Part shown: piece after piece, positions 49,797 through 58,828 of the stretch
How the letters are laid out: every line of letters starts with the position of its first letter
Position numbering within the stretch: position 1 is the first letter of the stretch
NCBI RefSeq assembly: GCF_035610345.1
Contig: NZ_CP141213.1
Location: forward strand, 186,001-250,000
Source: Sinorhizobium meliloti
GTDB lineage: Bacteria > Pseudomonadota > Alphaproteobacteria > Rhizobiales > Rhizobiaceae
Direction: 5' to 3'
DNA: 64,000 nucleotides
Position numbers and translations under genes: made by a program
The notes under the pieces: model-generated
The model's database searches: none
Told to the model about the DNA's origin: nothing
What the model saw: only the letters and a program-made list of their open reading frames with translations

Positions 49797-49822
49797 CGAG
49801 CCGTCGGGAAACCGTCGGCTCG
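49797..49822 (+). terminator. Intercistronic hairpin with GAAA tetraloop after the binding-protein gene
   Basis: CGAGCCG-T-CGG pairs with CCG-T-CGGCTCG around a GAAA loop: ten pairs with one T-T mismatch, starting 28 bases after the stop. No T-run follows. The 172-base gap to the permease gene otherwise holds nothing recognisable. Confidence 0.65.
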
Positions 49823-49941
49823 ACTCCGGCAATCTCGGCCAGATGAGCTGTTCCGCTCGCATCGCGTTCTTTTCTAACGGCAGCGATGTCGCTTGTATTC
49901 GGAACAACTCATCGTGACACGGCGGCACGGACAGCCCATCC

Positions 49942-52170
49942 ATGAAAACCCACAACCGCAGACTGGATATCGCGCTGGCTCTCGGGCTTGCCGCCTTCGT
50001 CCTCCTTCCCTGGTACAGGATCGACGGCGGTTTCTTCGGCTTCGGCTGGCTTTCCGCCTTTCCGGAAGAACCGGCCGCAGCGCCGGGTCTCCTTCAGATC
50101 GCTTCCTTCGGTAAATGGTGGCTTATACTTCCGGCGCTGGCCATGATGGTCGCCGCCGCTGCTCGCCTCATCGGCGATCCCGCGCGGCGAGGAAGCTTCC
50201 TTGCCTGGACAGGCGCAGGCGGCATCGCCGTTCTGGCTCTTCAGGGCCTCGCCATCGGCTTTTCCGGCTGGAACTGGACGATCAGCGAAGCGCTGTTCGG
50301 CGCGCTTGCGGACGGCCAGCCCTCGATGGGCGCGGGAGCGGTGCTCGCGGCGCTCGTCTTCGTCCTCCTTTTCGCCTTCGGGCTGGCCGAACGCGGCGTG
50401 ATGAAGGGCGACGCCTTCGTCGTCTCGGCCATCTCGATGCTTGTCTTTCTCGTCGCCGTCTTCGTCTTCTACCCTGTCGGGAGCATGCTGGTCGGCGCCT
50501 TCCAGGATTTCGACGGCTCCTTCAATCCGGAAGGCTTCACCCGCAATATCGTGGATCCGTCGATCTGGAGTCTCGACTGCGTCGTCGGCGGCGGGCGTTG
50601 CGGGATCGCCTGGCGGACTTTCTGGCTGGCGGTGATGACCGCGGGCGGCTCGACCATCCTCGGCCTTGCCTTCGCACTGGTCGCGACCCGTACCGGCTTC
50701 CGTTACAAACGGAGCCTCCGGCTGTTGACGGTGCTGCCGATCATCACGCCGCCCTTCGTGGTCGGCCTCGCCCTCACTCTGCTCTTCGGTCGTTCAGGCG
50801 TCATCACCGAAGCCCTGTCCACGCTGATCGGCGTCGAGCCCGGCCGCTGGCTCTATGGCCTCACCGGCATCTGGATTGCGCAGGTCCTGTCCTTCACGCC
50901 CATCTCCTTCCTTGTGCTGATCGGCGTCGCCGAAGGCGTCAGCCCGTCGATGGAGGAGGCGTCGCAGACGCTGAGGGCGGACCGCTGGCGCACCTTCTGG
51001 CGCATCTCGCTGCCGCTGATGAAGCCAGGGCTTGCCAATGCATTCCTCATCGGTTTCATCGAAAGCATGGCCGATTTCGGAAATCCGCTGGTGCTGGGCG
51101 GCAGCCATGGCGTTCTTTCGACGGAAATTTTCTTCGCCGTCGTCGGCTCGCAGAACGATCCCTCCCGCGCCGCCGTGCTCGCCATCATTCTCCTGTGTTT
51201 CACGCTGACGGCCTTTTTGGCGCAGCGCTTCTGGCTTTCGGGAAAGAGCTTCGCGACGGTTACCGGCAAGGGCGACAGCGGCAGTCACGCCGCCCTGCCG
51301 CGCACGGTTTCAATCGCGGTCCATGCCCTGGTCATCCCCTGGGCGCTCTTCACGCTCGTCGTTTACGGCATGATCCTCGTCGGCGGCTTCGTGAAGACCT
51401 GGGGGCTGGACAACTCGCTGACGCTCACCCACTACGTCAAGGCATTCTCCGTCGAGTTCCGCGACGGCGGCATCGCCTGGACAGGCGTTGCCTGGAACTC
51501 CTTCTGGACGACGATGGAGATTGCCCTGATATCGGCACCGCTCACGGCAGCCGTCGGGCTCCTGACCGCCTATCTGATCGTGCGCCAGAGGTTCGCCGGC
51601 CGCGAACTCTTCGAGTTCGCCCTGATGATGAGCTTCGCCATTCCGGGGACTGTCATCGGCATCAGCTACATCATGGCCTTCAACCTGCCACCGCTCGAAA
51701 TGACCGGCAGCGCTCTGATCCTCGTTGCCTGTTTCGTCTTCCGCAACATGCCCGTCGGCGTGCGCGGCGGGGTGGCGGCAATGAGCCAGCTCGACAGAAG
51801 CCTCGACGAGGCATCTCTGACGCTCCGGGCCGATAGCTTCCGCACCATCCGCAAGATCATTCTGCCGCTCTTGCGCCCGGCGATCACGGCCGCCCTCGTC
51901 TATTCCTTCGTGCGCGCGATCACTTCGATCAGCGCCGTCATCTTCCTGGTCAGCGCCGAGTACAACATGGCGACGGCCTATATCGTCGGGCTGGTCGAAA
52001 ACGGCGAATACGGCGTGGCGATCGCCTATTCCTCCATGCTGATCGTGGTGATGATATCGGTCATCGCCTGCTTCCAGCTTGTCGTCGGCGAACGCAGGCT
52101 TCGGCGCGAAAACCGCGTCCAGGCCGTTGCCCGCGCGCCCGCTCCCCTTCCCCAGGAGAAAACCGCATGA
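49942..52170 (+). CDS. Two-domain ABC permease, FbpB/AfuB type
   Basis: A 742-residue permease in which two six-helix permease halves are fused, as in AfuB and FbpB. EAA loops occur twice: MEEASQTLRADRWRTFWRISLPLMKPG near residue 335-360 and LDEASLTLRADSFRTIRKIILPLLRP near 615-640. An extra N-terminal region of about 170 residues with three to four helices precedes the first permease domain; this is longer than in the classical FbpB (about 500-560). Overlaps the ATPase start by four bases. Confidence 0.87.
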   Translation: MKTHNRRLDIALALGLAAFVLLPWYRIDGGFFGFGWLSAFPEEPAAAPGLLQIASFGKWWLILPALAMMVAAAARLIGDPARRGSFLAWTGAGGIAVLALQGLAIGFSGWNWTISEALFGALADGQPSMGAGAVLAALVFVLLFAFGLAERGVMKGDAFVVSAISMLVFLVAVFVFYPVGSMLVGAFQDFDGSFNPEGFTRNIVDPSIWSLDCVVGGGRCGIAWRTFWLAVMTAGGSTILGLAFALVATRTGFRYKRSLRLLTVLPIITPPFVVGLALTLLFGRSGVITEALSTLIGVEPGRWLYGLTGIWIAQVLSFTPISFLVLIGVAEGVSPSMEEASQTLRADRWRTFWRISLPLMKPGLANAFLIGFIESMADFGNPLVLGGSHGVLSTEIFFAVVGSQNDPSRAAVLAIILLCFTLTAFLAQRFWLSGKSFATVTGKGDSGSHAALPRTVSIAVHALVIPWALFTLVVYGMILVGGFVKTWGLDNSLTLTHYVKAFSVEFRDGGIAWTGVAWNSFWTTMEIALISAPLTAAVGLLTAYLIVRQRFAGRELFEFALMMSFAIPGTVIGISYIMAFNLPPLEMTGSALILVACFVFRNMPVGVRGGVAAMSQLDRSLDEASLTLRADSFRTIRKIILPLLRPAITAALVYSFVRAITSISAVIFLVSAEYNMATAYIVGLVENGEYGVAIAYSSMLIVVMISVIACFQLVVGERRLRRENRVQAVARAPAPLPQEKTA

Positions 52171-53228
52171 CCGTCGTGGCTCCCGGTTCCGTCGTCTTCC
52201 GGAACATATGCAAGAAGTTCGGTGTCTTCACCGCCATTCCCGACCTGTCGCTGACCATCGAACCAGGCACGCTCGTCACCTTGCTCGGACCCTCCGGCTG
52301 CGGCAAGACGACGACGCTTCGGATGCTGGCCGGACTCGAACATCCGACATCCGGCCGCATCCTGATCGGCGGCAAGGACGTGACGATGCTGCCCGCAAAT
52401 GAGCGCGACGTCTCGATGGTCTTCCAGTCCTATGCTCTCTTCCCACACATGAACGCCCTCGACAACGTGGCCTACGGCCTGGAGTCGTCAGGCATGAAGC
52501 GCAAGGAAGCGCGCGAAAGAGCCGAGGAAGGACTGGCCCTGGTCGGCCTGCCCGGCATGGGCCAGCGCCTGCCGGCCGAGCTCTCCGGCGGGCAGCAGCA
52601 GCGCGTCGCGGTCGCCCGTGCACTGGTGCTGGAGCCACAGGTTCTTCTCCTCGACGAGCCGCTGTCAAATCTCGATGCAAGGCTGAGGCGCCGCGTGCGG
52701 ACCGAAATTCGCGAACTGCAGCAGCGGCTCGGTTTCACCGCGGTCTATGTCACGCACGATCAGGACGAAGCCCTCGCCGTCTCCGACCGCATCATCGTGA
52801 TGAAGGACGGGAGCATAGCCCAGGAGGGCGCCCCGCGCGAACTCTACGAAACGCCGGCCTCCGCCTTCATCGCCGACTTCATGGGCGAAGCCAATGTCGT
52901 TGCCTGCGACGTGATCGACGTCGACGGTCACGAGGCCACGATCCGTGTGGAACGGCTGACGCATCGCGTGAGCGGCCGCGGAATGCGCCCCGGACCGGCG
53001 AAGCTTGCGGTGCGCCCGAACGCGATCACGCTGGAGCCGTCCGCAGCCGGCAGTTTTTCAGGCGAGATCACCCATACGGCCTATCTCGGCGATCATGTGG
53101 AGTACGAAGTCAAGACGGCAGCCGGGACGCTCTTCGTGGTCGACCCGGCGGTGGAGCGGGCACTTGCGCCCCAAACGAATGTGGCAATCGCCTTCAAGGA
53201 GCGCGGCATTGCCCTCATCAACGGTTAG
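52167..53228 (+). CDS. ABC ATPase, AfuC/FbpC type
   Basis: A 353-residue ATPase: Walker A GPSGCGKTT near 44, Q-loop MVFQSYALFPHMNA, signature [15 protein letters not shown], Walker B VLLLDEPLSNLD, H-loop VTHDQDEALAVSD, C-terminal TOBE domain from about 245. Translationally coupled to the permease (ATGA). The phosphatase gene follows after 30 bases. Energises the sugar-phosphate-type importer. Confidence 0.92.
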   Translation: MTVVAPGSVVFRNICKKFGVFTAIPDLSLTIEPGTLVTLLGPSGCGKTTTLRMLAGLEHPTSGRILIGGKDVTMLPANERDVSMVFQSYALFPHMNALDNVAYGLESSGMKRKEARERAEEGLALVGLPGMGQRLPAELSGGQQQRVAVARALVLEPQVLLLDEPLSNLDARLRRRVRTEIRELQQRLGFTAVYVTHDQDEALAVSDRIIVMKDGSIAQEGAPRELYETPASAFIADFMGEANVVACDVIDVDGHEATIRVERLTHRVSGRGMRPGPAKLAVRPNAITLEPSAAGSFSGEITHTAYLGDHVEYEVKTAAGTLFVVDPAVERALAPQTNVAIAFKERGIALING

Positions 53229-53258
53229 CCCCGGCAATTTGCAACCAAGGATTCCCTC

Positions 53259-54059
53259 ATGACTTCTCACGTCGTCCCCGGGCTCGAAGCCCGCCTGGCA
53301 CTGGCCGAAACCATCGGGCGCGAGGCGGGCGCAATGGCGCTCGATTTTTTCGCTCGCCGCGAAACGCTAATCATCGAAACGAAGCGCGACCCGCAGGACC
53401 TGGTTTCCATTGCCGATCGCGAAGTCGAAAATCTCATCCGCGATCGGATCGCGGAAGCGTACCCGGACGACGGCGTGCTCGGTGAGGAATATGGTCTCGT
53501 TCCCGGCCGCTCAGGCTTCACATGGGCGGTCGATCCGATCGACGGCACGAGCCCTTTCGTCAACGGCATGCCCAACTGGTGCGTCTCCATCGCCCTCGTT
53601 CATGCCGGCATACCTGTGGTGGGGGTCATCGCCGCACCATCCCACGGTGAACTCTACGCGGCGGCACTCGGCCTCGGCGCGCGTCTCAACGGCAAGGCAC
53701 TCACGCTCGATGGTTCGCGCACCATTCGCAACCACGTGACCGGGCTCGGCGCCAACAACTATGTCAAGCCGGCTTTCGTCGGACAGATGGTGGAAAACCT
53801 GCTGGAGGCCGGCGGCACCTTCATGCGCAACGGTTCCGGCGCACTCATGCTTGCCTATGTCGCCGCCGGCCGCCTGGTGGGCTATTACGAGCCCTATATG
53901 CACGCATGGGATTGTCTCGCCGGCTACTGTCTCGTCCAGGAAGCGGGCGGCTGGCACCTGCCCTTCCCCACTGAGGGAGAGAGTTTGACCCGCGGCTCGA
54001 TCGTCCTTGCCGCCGCGCCCGGCGCAGTCGACGACCTGAGGAAGCTTGCGGGCGTCTGA
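53259..54059 (+). CDS. Inositol-monophosphatase-family phosphatase
   Basis: A 266-residue Mg2+-dependent phosphatase of the IMPase/HisN/CysQ family. Metal-binding motifs: GEEYG (near 75), WAVDPIDGTSPF (near 90-101) and HAWDCLAGYC (near 220). Members hydrolyse inositol, histidinol or sugar phosphates and PAP. As the last gene of the afu-type operon it probably removes the phosphate from the imported sugar phosphate; no kinase or isomerase for the sugar is seen in the operon. TGAC at its end is 128 bases before the channel gene. Confidence 0.87.
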   Translation: MTSHVVPGLEARLALAETIGREAGAMALDFFARRETLIIETKRDPQDLVSIADREVENLIRDRIAEAYPDDGVLGEEYGLVPGRSGFTWAVDPIDGTSPFVNGMPNWCVSIALVHAGIPVVGVIAAPSHGELYAAALGLGARLNGKALTLDGSRTIRNHVTGLGANNYVKPAFVGQMVENLLEAGGTFMRNGSGALMLAYVAAGRLVGYYEPYMHAWDCLAGYCLVQEAGGWHLPFPTEGESLTRGSIVLAAAPGAVDDLRKLAGV

Positions 54060-54150
54060 CACTCGCGACCATGCTGAATTGGGATTGCTGCCTGAACGGC
54101 ACGGCTGCAACTTTGAGCTCGCCACGTTCTTGAACAGCCAAGGCATGCTC

Positions 54151-54179
54151 CTTGACCCGGGATTCGGCGTCCCCTATTT
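54151..54179 (+). promoter_or_regulatory. Near-consensus promoter for the K+ channel gene
   Basis: CTTGAC (54151-54156), a 17-base spacer and CTATTT (54174-54179) match the rhizobial CTTGAC-N17-CTATAT pattern at 11 of 12 positions. The predicted start point falls at or beside the ATG at 54187, which implies a leaderless or nearly leaderless mRNA. Confidence 0.65.
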
Positions 54180-54186
54180 CAGCTCC

Positions 54187-54984
54187 ATGGATATGACTGA
54201 CCAGCTGCGGGCGCATTCGAAGTTAAATTCGACAAGGCTGGCGCTTCAGAGATTGGAACGCGGACGGGACCCGTGGGCGTTGCGCTGGCAGGCGCTGCTT
54301 GCCATCATCGACCTCAGCATCCTCGCCTTTTTCATCCTGGGCCCCTATCTGAGAGCGGGTCCGTCCTATCTCATCATCGACTACATCATCGCCGCATGGA
54401 TCGGGTGCGAGCTCATCGCGAGAGCGTTGGCCGCGCCTTCGACCGAGCGTTTCCTCCGGCGGCCGATGACCTGGATCGATGTGGTCATTCTCGGCACGCT
54501 TCTCTTCCCCGACCTGCTGTTCAACTTCGCCTTCCTCAGGGTGATGCGCATCTGGGCGATCGGCAAGAGTCCGCTCCTGCTCGAAGGTCTTCGCCGCGCC
54601 GGGTGGTTGCATCTGCAGGATGTCTTCCGTGCCTGTCTGAACTTTCTCGTATTCCTCTTCGTCGTCACCGGCTTCGTATACACGACGTTCTTCTATCACC
54701 GGGAAGGCGGCGAAGGCTTTGTCGATGCACTCTATTTCACGGTGGCTACGATCACCACGACGGGCTTCGGGGACATCACCCTGCCGGGCACGCTCGGCAA
54801 GCTCACCTCGGTCATCACGATGATCGTCGGCATATCGCTGTTCGTAAGGCTCGCCCAGGCCGTTGTCAGACCCTACAAGGTCAGTTTCCCGTGCCCTCAA
54901 TGCGGCTTGCAGAGGCACGACACCGACGCCGTCCACTGCAAGGCCTGCGGTCATCTGCTCAACATACCCGATGAGGGTGACTGA
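54187..54984 (+). CDS. Voltage-gated-like K+ channel with C-terminal zinc ribbon
   Basis: A 265-residue membrane protein. Predicted helices at about 36-53, 62-80, 97-115, 149-168 and 205-224, with a pore loop carrying TTGFGD (191-196; the filter is TTGFGD rather than TVGYGD). The fourth segment (FAFLRVMRIWAIGKS) is an S4-like stretch with few charges. After the last helix comes a zinc-ribbon tail, C236/C239 and C251/C254 (CPQCG, CKACG). The ATG at 54187 is favoured by the near-consensus promoter ending just upstream; 54193 is a close alternative. It has its own promoter and is convergent with the ClpP-like gene. Confidence 0.83.
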   Translation: MDMTDQLRAHSKLNSTRLALQRLERGRDPWALRWQALLAIIDLSILAFFILGPYLRAGPSYLIIDYIIAAWIGCELIARALAAPSTERFLRRPMTWIDVVILGTLLFPDLLFNFAFLRVMRIWAIGKSPLLLEGLRRAGWLHLQDVFRACLNFLVFLFVVTGFVYTTFFYHREGGEGFVDALYFTVATITTTGFGDITLPGTLGKLTSVITMIVGISLFVRLAQAVVRPYKVSFPCPQCGLQRHDTDAVHCKACGHLLNIPDEGD

Positions 54985-55073
54985 GATGTACGAGGCGCGA
55001 GTCTTTCAGTGTCTCAATGAAAAAATGAAAGGCCTTTGGATACTACGCATCTCCGCGTGAAAAACCGCTGCAC

Positions 55074-55859
55074 CTAACCGTTCGTCTTGGCTGTCGCGAC
55101 CGGCTCCGTGGTCAGATGAAAATCAACCATCTCCTTTTCAGTCAGGTAATAGAGCCGGTTCGGCGGTGTTTCGAGCGCGTTGATCCAGAGGCCGGGGCCG
55201 ACTCCCATCGTATCGAGATGGCGGGCGACTCTGGCCGTGGTGGATTGTGCGAACGACATGGCTTGGGCCGGTGTCGGCCTTTCATCGCCGCCGCTGAAAA
55301 CCTGATGCACGCCGATCAGTGCGTCCTTTTCCGCCACACGCGCGACACCCCCGGCAAAAACGATCGGGCAGGAAGACGCGCAGAGCGCCTTCGATGCCAC
55401 CTTGGTATCGAGCTTCTTCTCGCGGATCAGTTTCGACATCGCGAGCGCATCGTCCACCGAACCACCCGGCGAGTTGAGGGCGACGGTTCTCACATATTCG
55501 CCGCGCGCTTCGATCTCCTCGGCGAAGCGCGAACCGGCGCCGAGGTCGATCGTGCCCTCGGCGAACAGGACGCCGCCGGATCGGAGATCGAACATCATCG
55601 GCTGGCGCAGCACTTCGTCAGAGCTTCCCGGTTGGACTGGCGGGCCGTTTGGCGCAGCCTCGGTCAATGCCGGGGGCAGGACCGGCCGATCCTCGAGCAT
55701 CGGATCGAAACCGGGCAGTCCGGCATTCATCGCCGAGATTTCGCGCAGGTCGATCAGCAGGAAGACCCCCGCGGCCGCCAGCATTGCGAAGAAGGCGCCG
55801 CGCATCAGCACACCGTCGTCGATCCGGACCAGCGCCTTGATCGCTTCATCGATCCTCAT
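55074..55859 (-). CDS. Membrane-anchored ClpP/crotonase-fold serine protease-like protein
   Basis: A 261-residue protein: one N-terminal membrane helix (20-38), a Pro-rich linker (50-85) and a ClpP-like domain (90-240). The motif LNSPGGSVDDALAMSKLI supplies the oxyanion strand and CASSCPIVFAGG (160-171) the nucleophile region with S162/S163; H187 in GVHQVFSGG is a candidate base. Related periplasmic ClpP-like proteins are widespread in rhizobia with unknown targets. The start at 55859 (AAGGA eight bases upstream) overlaps the preceding gene by 14 bases, so the two are coupled. Confidence 0.78.
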   Translation of the reverse strand: MRIDEAIKALVRIDDGVLMRGAFFAMLAAAGVFLLIDLREISAMNAGLPGFDPMLEDRPVLPPALTEAAPNGPPVQPGSSDEVLRQPMMFDLRSGGVLFAEGTIDLGAGSRFAEEIEARGEYVRTVALNSPGGSVDDALAMSKLIREKKLDTKVASKALCASSCPIVFAGGVARVAEKDALIGVHQVFSGGDERPTPAQAMSFAQSTTARVARHLDTMGVGPGLWINALETPPNRLYYLTEKEMVDFHLTTEPVATAKTNG

Positions 55860-57141
55860 GCGACCGATCCTTTGCACGCGTCCTCGGGTCGAGGCTGGTG
55901 ATGTTGTTCGGCTCCTCCGCTTCCGCCTGAGCGACTACGTCGCCGAGTTGCCCGCCATTCGCCGTCACGGCGCGCTGCACTTCCAAGGCCTGCAGGAGCT
56001 CGGCCGCCGTGATGCGCTCGGCAAAGGGCAGTTTCTCCTCCTGCTTGCGGATGGCGCTGTGAACCGCGGCCAGAATGAAGACCAGCACCCCCGGCAGCAG
56101 GTCGATGGAAATGGCGCCTGCCCAGGCGGGAATGAAATCGGTCGCATAGCGTAGTACCGCCTCGGCGGATGAAAGCGGAACGAAACGCCGCTCCGCCACC
56201 GGCGCACGCGCCAGTATTTCGTCAGCCGCTTCGGAGAGGACCTTAGATTGCGCCGCCACCGAGGCTCGGACAGTCTCCATCACCCGGTCCTGGCGATTGA
56301 CGAGATCGGCATCGCCGCCGTCGGCCACGGGTGCGATGAAGCCGAGCGACAGGTCGTCTGCGGCACGGCGGATCGAAGGCGCGATCGAAGTCTGTCCGAG
56401 CGACGTTATGACGCCTGTGAGCGCCACCACTTCCGAGGAGAACTGATCGGCACGTGGTGCGACCGCACCCGGCGCGGAAACCAGCGTCCGCATCGTCTCG
56501 AGCCGCTTCTGCCCCTGGTTGAAAAGTATCGTCACCTGTTCGCGGGAGGCGTTGATCCCGTTTTCCAGATCCTTCATCTGCGCCGACATTTGCGACAGAA
56601 GCTGCACCACGCTTCCGGACCCCGTCGTGCCGGTGAGCGCTCCCGATTGCCGCTCCGAAGCGGCAAGCTGGGCGAAGCGTTCGGACGCGCGCTGGATATC
56701 GGGCAGCAGGCTCTGGGCCGCAAGCGCGTTCTGATGCGCCTGGTCCAGGTCGGCAGTATAATCCTCCACCGTTTCCGCAAGATGCTGTTCGAGCGCGGCG
56801 GAACCTGCCAGTGCCGCCGCATTGAGCCAGCTCGACATGGCGATGATCATAGCCGCACCCAGAGCCATCACGCCCAGCATGGCGGCCCGGCCCGTATGGT
56901 GGGTCACATGCGGATAGAAGCGGGCCATATAGGACCAGAAGGCGTAGATACCGACGGAAACCGAGGCCGAGTAGATGATCGCCGCGAAGAAGACCGACGT
57001 CGGGGAGCCGTCGAGAATGCTGCGAACGCCGAGATAGGTATAGACGCCCGAGGCAAGCGCCAGCACCGCAAGTGCAAAACGCGTCATGGTTTCCACGGCC
57101 GCAACACCGTCATGCAAACGTTGGGATGCGCCGAGGGCCAT
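55846..57141 (-). CDS. Unrecognised membrane protein with long periplasmic or cytoplasmic coiled-coil
   Basis: A 431-residue protein with three N-terminal helices (about 18-38, 50-70, 84-106), a roughly 220-residue helical, Gln/Glu/Ala-rich region predicted as coiled-coil (120-335), one C-terminal helix (345-365) and a polar tail. No domain recognised; the layout recalls sensor or scaffold proteins with a chemoreceptor-like helical body but without a methyl-accepting signature. I use the ATG at 57141, nine bases after GAGGAG; an ATG at 57150 abuts the ribosome site. Overlaps the ClpP-like gene, which may cleave or regulate it (inference). Confidence 0.72.
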   Translation of the reverse strand: MALGASQRLHDGVAAVETMTRFALAVLALASGVYTYLGVRSILDGSPTSVFFAAIIYSASVSVGIYAFWSYMARFYPHVTHHTGRAAMLGVMALGAAMIIAMSSWLNAAALAGSAALEQHLAETVEDYTADLDQAHQNALAAQSLLPDIQRASERFAQLAASERQSGALTGTTGSGSVVQLLSQMSAQMKDLENGINASREQVTILFNQGQKRLETMRTLVSAPGAVAPRADQFSSEVVALTGVITSLGQTSIAPSIRRAADDLSLGFIAPVADGGDADLVNRQDRVMETVRASVAAQSKVLSEAADEILARAPVAERRFVPLSSAEAVLRYATDFIPAWAGAISIDLLPGVLVFILAAVHSAIRKQEEKLPFAERITAAELLQALEVQRAVTANGGQLGDVVAQAEAEEPNNITSLDPRTRAKDRSHEDR

Positions 57142-57263
57142 GAGCACCATCTCCTCAGAGGAATGTATTCCTTAACAGAGAATGAAGAAACGGGCGGAAT
57201 AAAGGCTGCCCGCAGGGCGAAGAGCCGGGATGCCGAAGAGAACCTCCCCTGGAACCGGAGGCG

Positions 57264-58820
57264 TCATCGAACGAGGTAGCTCTCGACTGCGCCTATGCCT
57301 CGCAGCTCCAGGGCGCAACGGCGCTCTAGCGTCCATTGACTGCGCAGCGCGCGCTTCGTCGCCTCGGAGATCTGTATGCAATCGGCCACCCCCTGGGATT
57401 CGAGCCGGCTCGCTATGTTCACCGTTTCTCCCCACACGTCGTAGACGAACCGGAGCCGCCCGATCAGTCCGGCTACGACAGGCCCCGTATGGATTCCGAT
57501 CCGAACCCGAAAACGGTCGGGCCCGGCTTCCGTGTCCTGCAAGGATCGAAGCATGGACTTTCCGAGGGCCACGACCCGGTCGGCATGATCCGGCGCAGGC
57601 TCCGGAATCCCGCAGGCGGCCATATAGGCGTCTCCTATGGTCTTGATCTTCTCGACACGGTGCTGCTCCGTAAGCAGATCGAACCTCCTGAACATTCCGT
57701 CCAGGCGCCTGACCAGATCGGACGCAGTCGATCTTGCTGCAATGGGCGAAAAGCCGACGATGTCGGCAAATAGAATGGAGACCTCTTCGAAGCGGTCGGC
57801 GATGATCTCTTCGCCATCCTGCAGCCGCGCGACGATCTGGTCGGGCAGAATCGCGCGAATGAGGGAATCCGCCCGCAGCTTTTCCGCTTTTATCTCCTGG
57901 AGGTAGCGATGCTCCCGGTCGAGCCAGCGCTTCTTCTCGAGCGTGGAGTTGATCCGCGCGCGCAGAAGTATCGGATTGAAAGGCTTCGTCAGATAATCGT
58001 CGGCGCCGGCCTCGATGCAGCGGGCTACCGCCGTGACATCACTCAAGCCCGAGATCATGATGACCGGGACGTGCTTCCATCGCTCCTCGGACTTCAATCG
58101 CGACAGCATCTCGATGCCGTTCATGTCCGGCATCAGAATGTCGAGCAGGATGAGGTCGAACTCGCCCTCCGCCAATTTCGCCAGCGCGGACAGTCCGGAT
58201 TCGGCGGTGACCACGCGGTGACCTTCGCGCCGCAGCCGCCGGGACAGAAGATCACGATTGCTGGCCACGTCGTCGACGACAAGGATCCTGCCCCCCTGCT
58301 CCGGCCATGCAATCTCTTGTGCCTTGAACAGAAGTCGCTCGAGCCCTGCCGCGTCGATTTCGGCGCGTTCCCCCGGTTGAAGCATCTCGACCGTTTCCCC
58401 GCGCGAAAGACTGGCGATGGCGTCGACCTGCCTCAGGAGCTCAGCCGCCGCCGACAGTATCACATGGAGGTCTTCCTTCAGCGCATGCTCCGGCGCATCG
58501 CCTGCCTCTTCGAGGATCATTTCGGAATAGCCAATTATGGCGTTGAGCGGTGTGCGCAGGTCGTGGCGGAGTCTTGCCTCCGCCTCTGCTTCCTCCAGGG
58601 CGCAGGCCCTGCCCTCGAGAAGGCGATCGATAAAGCCGTTCAGTTGCCTTGCTGCAGCACCGATCCGGTCGAGATCGCTCTTAATGTGGATCAAACCGAG
58701 ATCCCGCGCCTGCTCGATCAGCAGTTCCTGGAAACCCAGGATTGCCCGCGCCGGACCGGCCAATCGCTGGGCCACGTGAGCGGCGATCGCCTGGTGCTGG
58801 AAGTCGTTGCCGGTGGTCAT
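57264..58820 (-). CDS. HisKA-REC-class III adenylate cyclase
   Basis: A 518-residue cytoplasmic protein. A dimerisation/phosphoacceptor helix with H86 ([18 protein letters not shown]) is not followed by an ATPase domain; instead a receiver domain (about 178-295, D227) and a class III nucleotidyl cyclase domain (about 340-518) follow. All cyclase residues are present: metal Asp D353 and D397, Lys393 and D461 for ATP, N468 and R472 for the transition state, so cAMP synthesis is likely. Eight bases after the single-domain receiver gene and in the kinase operon. The fused His-without-kinase plus receiver suggests a phosphorelay ending in cAMP output. Confidence 0.87.
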   Translation of the reverse strand: MTTGNDFQHQAIAAHVAQRLAGPARAILGFQELLIEQARDLGLIHIKSDLDRIGAAARQLNGFIDRLLEGRACALEEAEAEARLRHDLRTPLNAIIGYSEMILEEAGDAPEHALKEDLHVILSAAAELLRQVDAIASLSRGETVEMLQPGERAEIDAAGLERLLFKAQEIAWPEQGGRILVVDDVASNRDLLSRRLRREGHRVVTAESGLSALAKLAEGEFDLILLDILMPDMNGIEMLSRLKSEERWKHVPVIMISGLSDVTAVARCIEAGADDYLTKPFNPILLRARINSTLEKKRWLDREHRYLQEIKAEKLRADSLIRAILPDQIVARLQDGEEIIADRFEEVSILFADIVGFSPIAARSTASDLVRRLDGMFRRFDLLTEQHRVEKIKTIGDAYMAACGIPEPAPDHADRVVALGKSMLRSLQDTEAGPDRFRVRIGIHTGPVVAGLIGRLRFVYDVWGETVNIASRLESQGVADCIQISEATKRALRSQWTLERRCALELRGIGAVESYLVR

Positions 58821-58828
58821 CTTCCCAC

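Noticed and set aside
48741..53228. Iron(III) ABC transporter
   Set aside because: The usual label for this family, but the binding protein lacks FbpA iron ligands and the operon context is sugar-phosphate-like.
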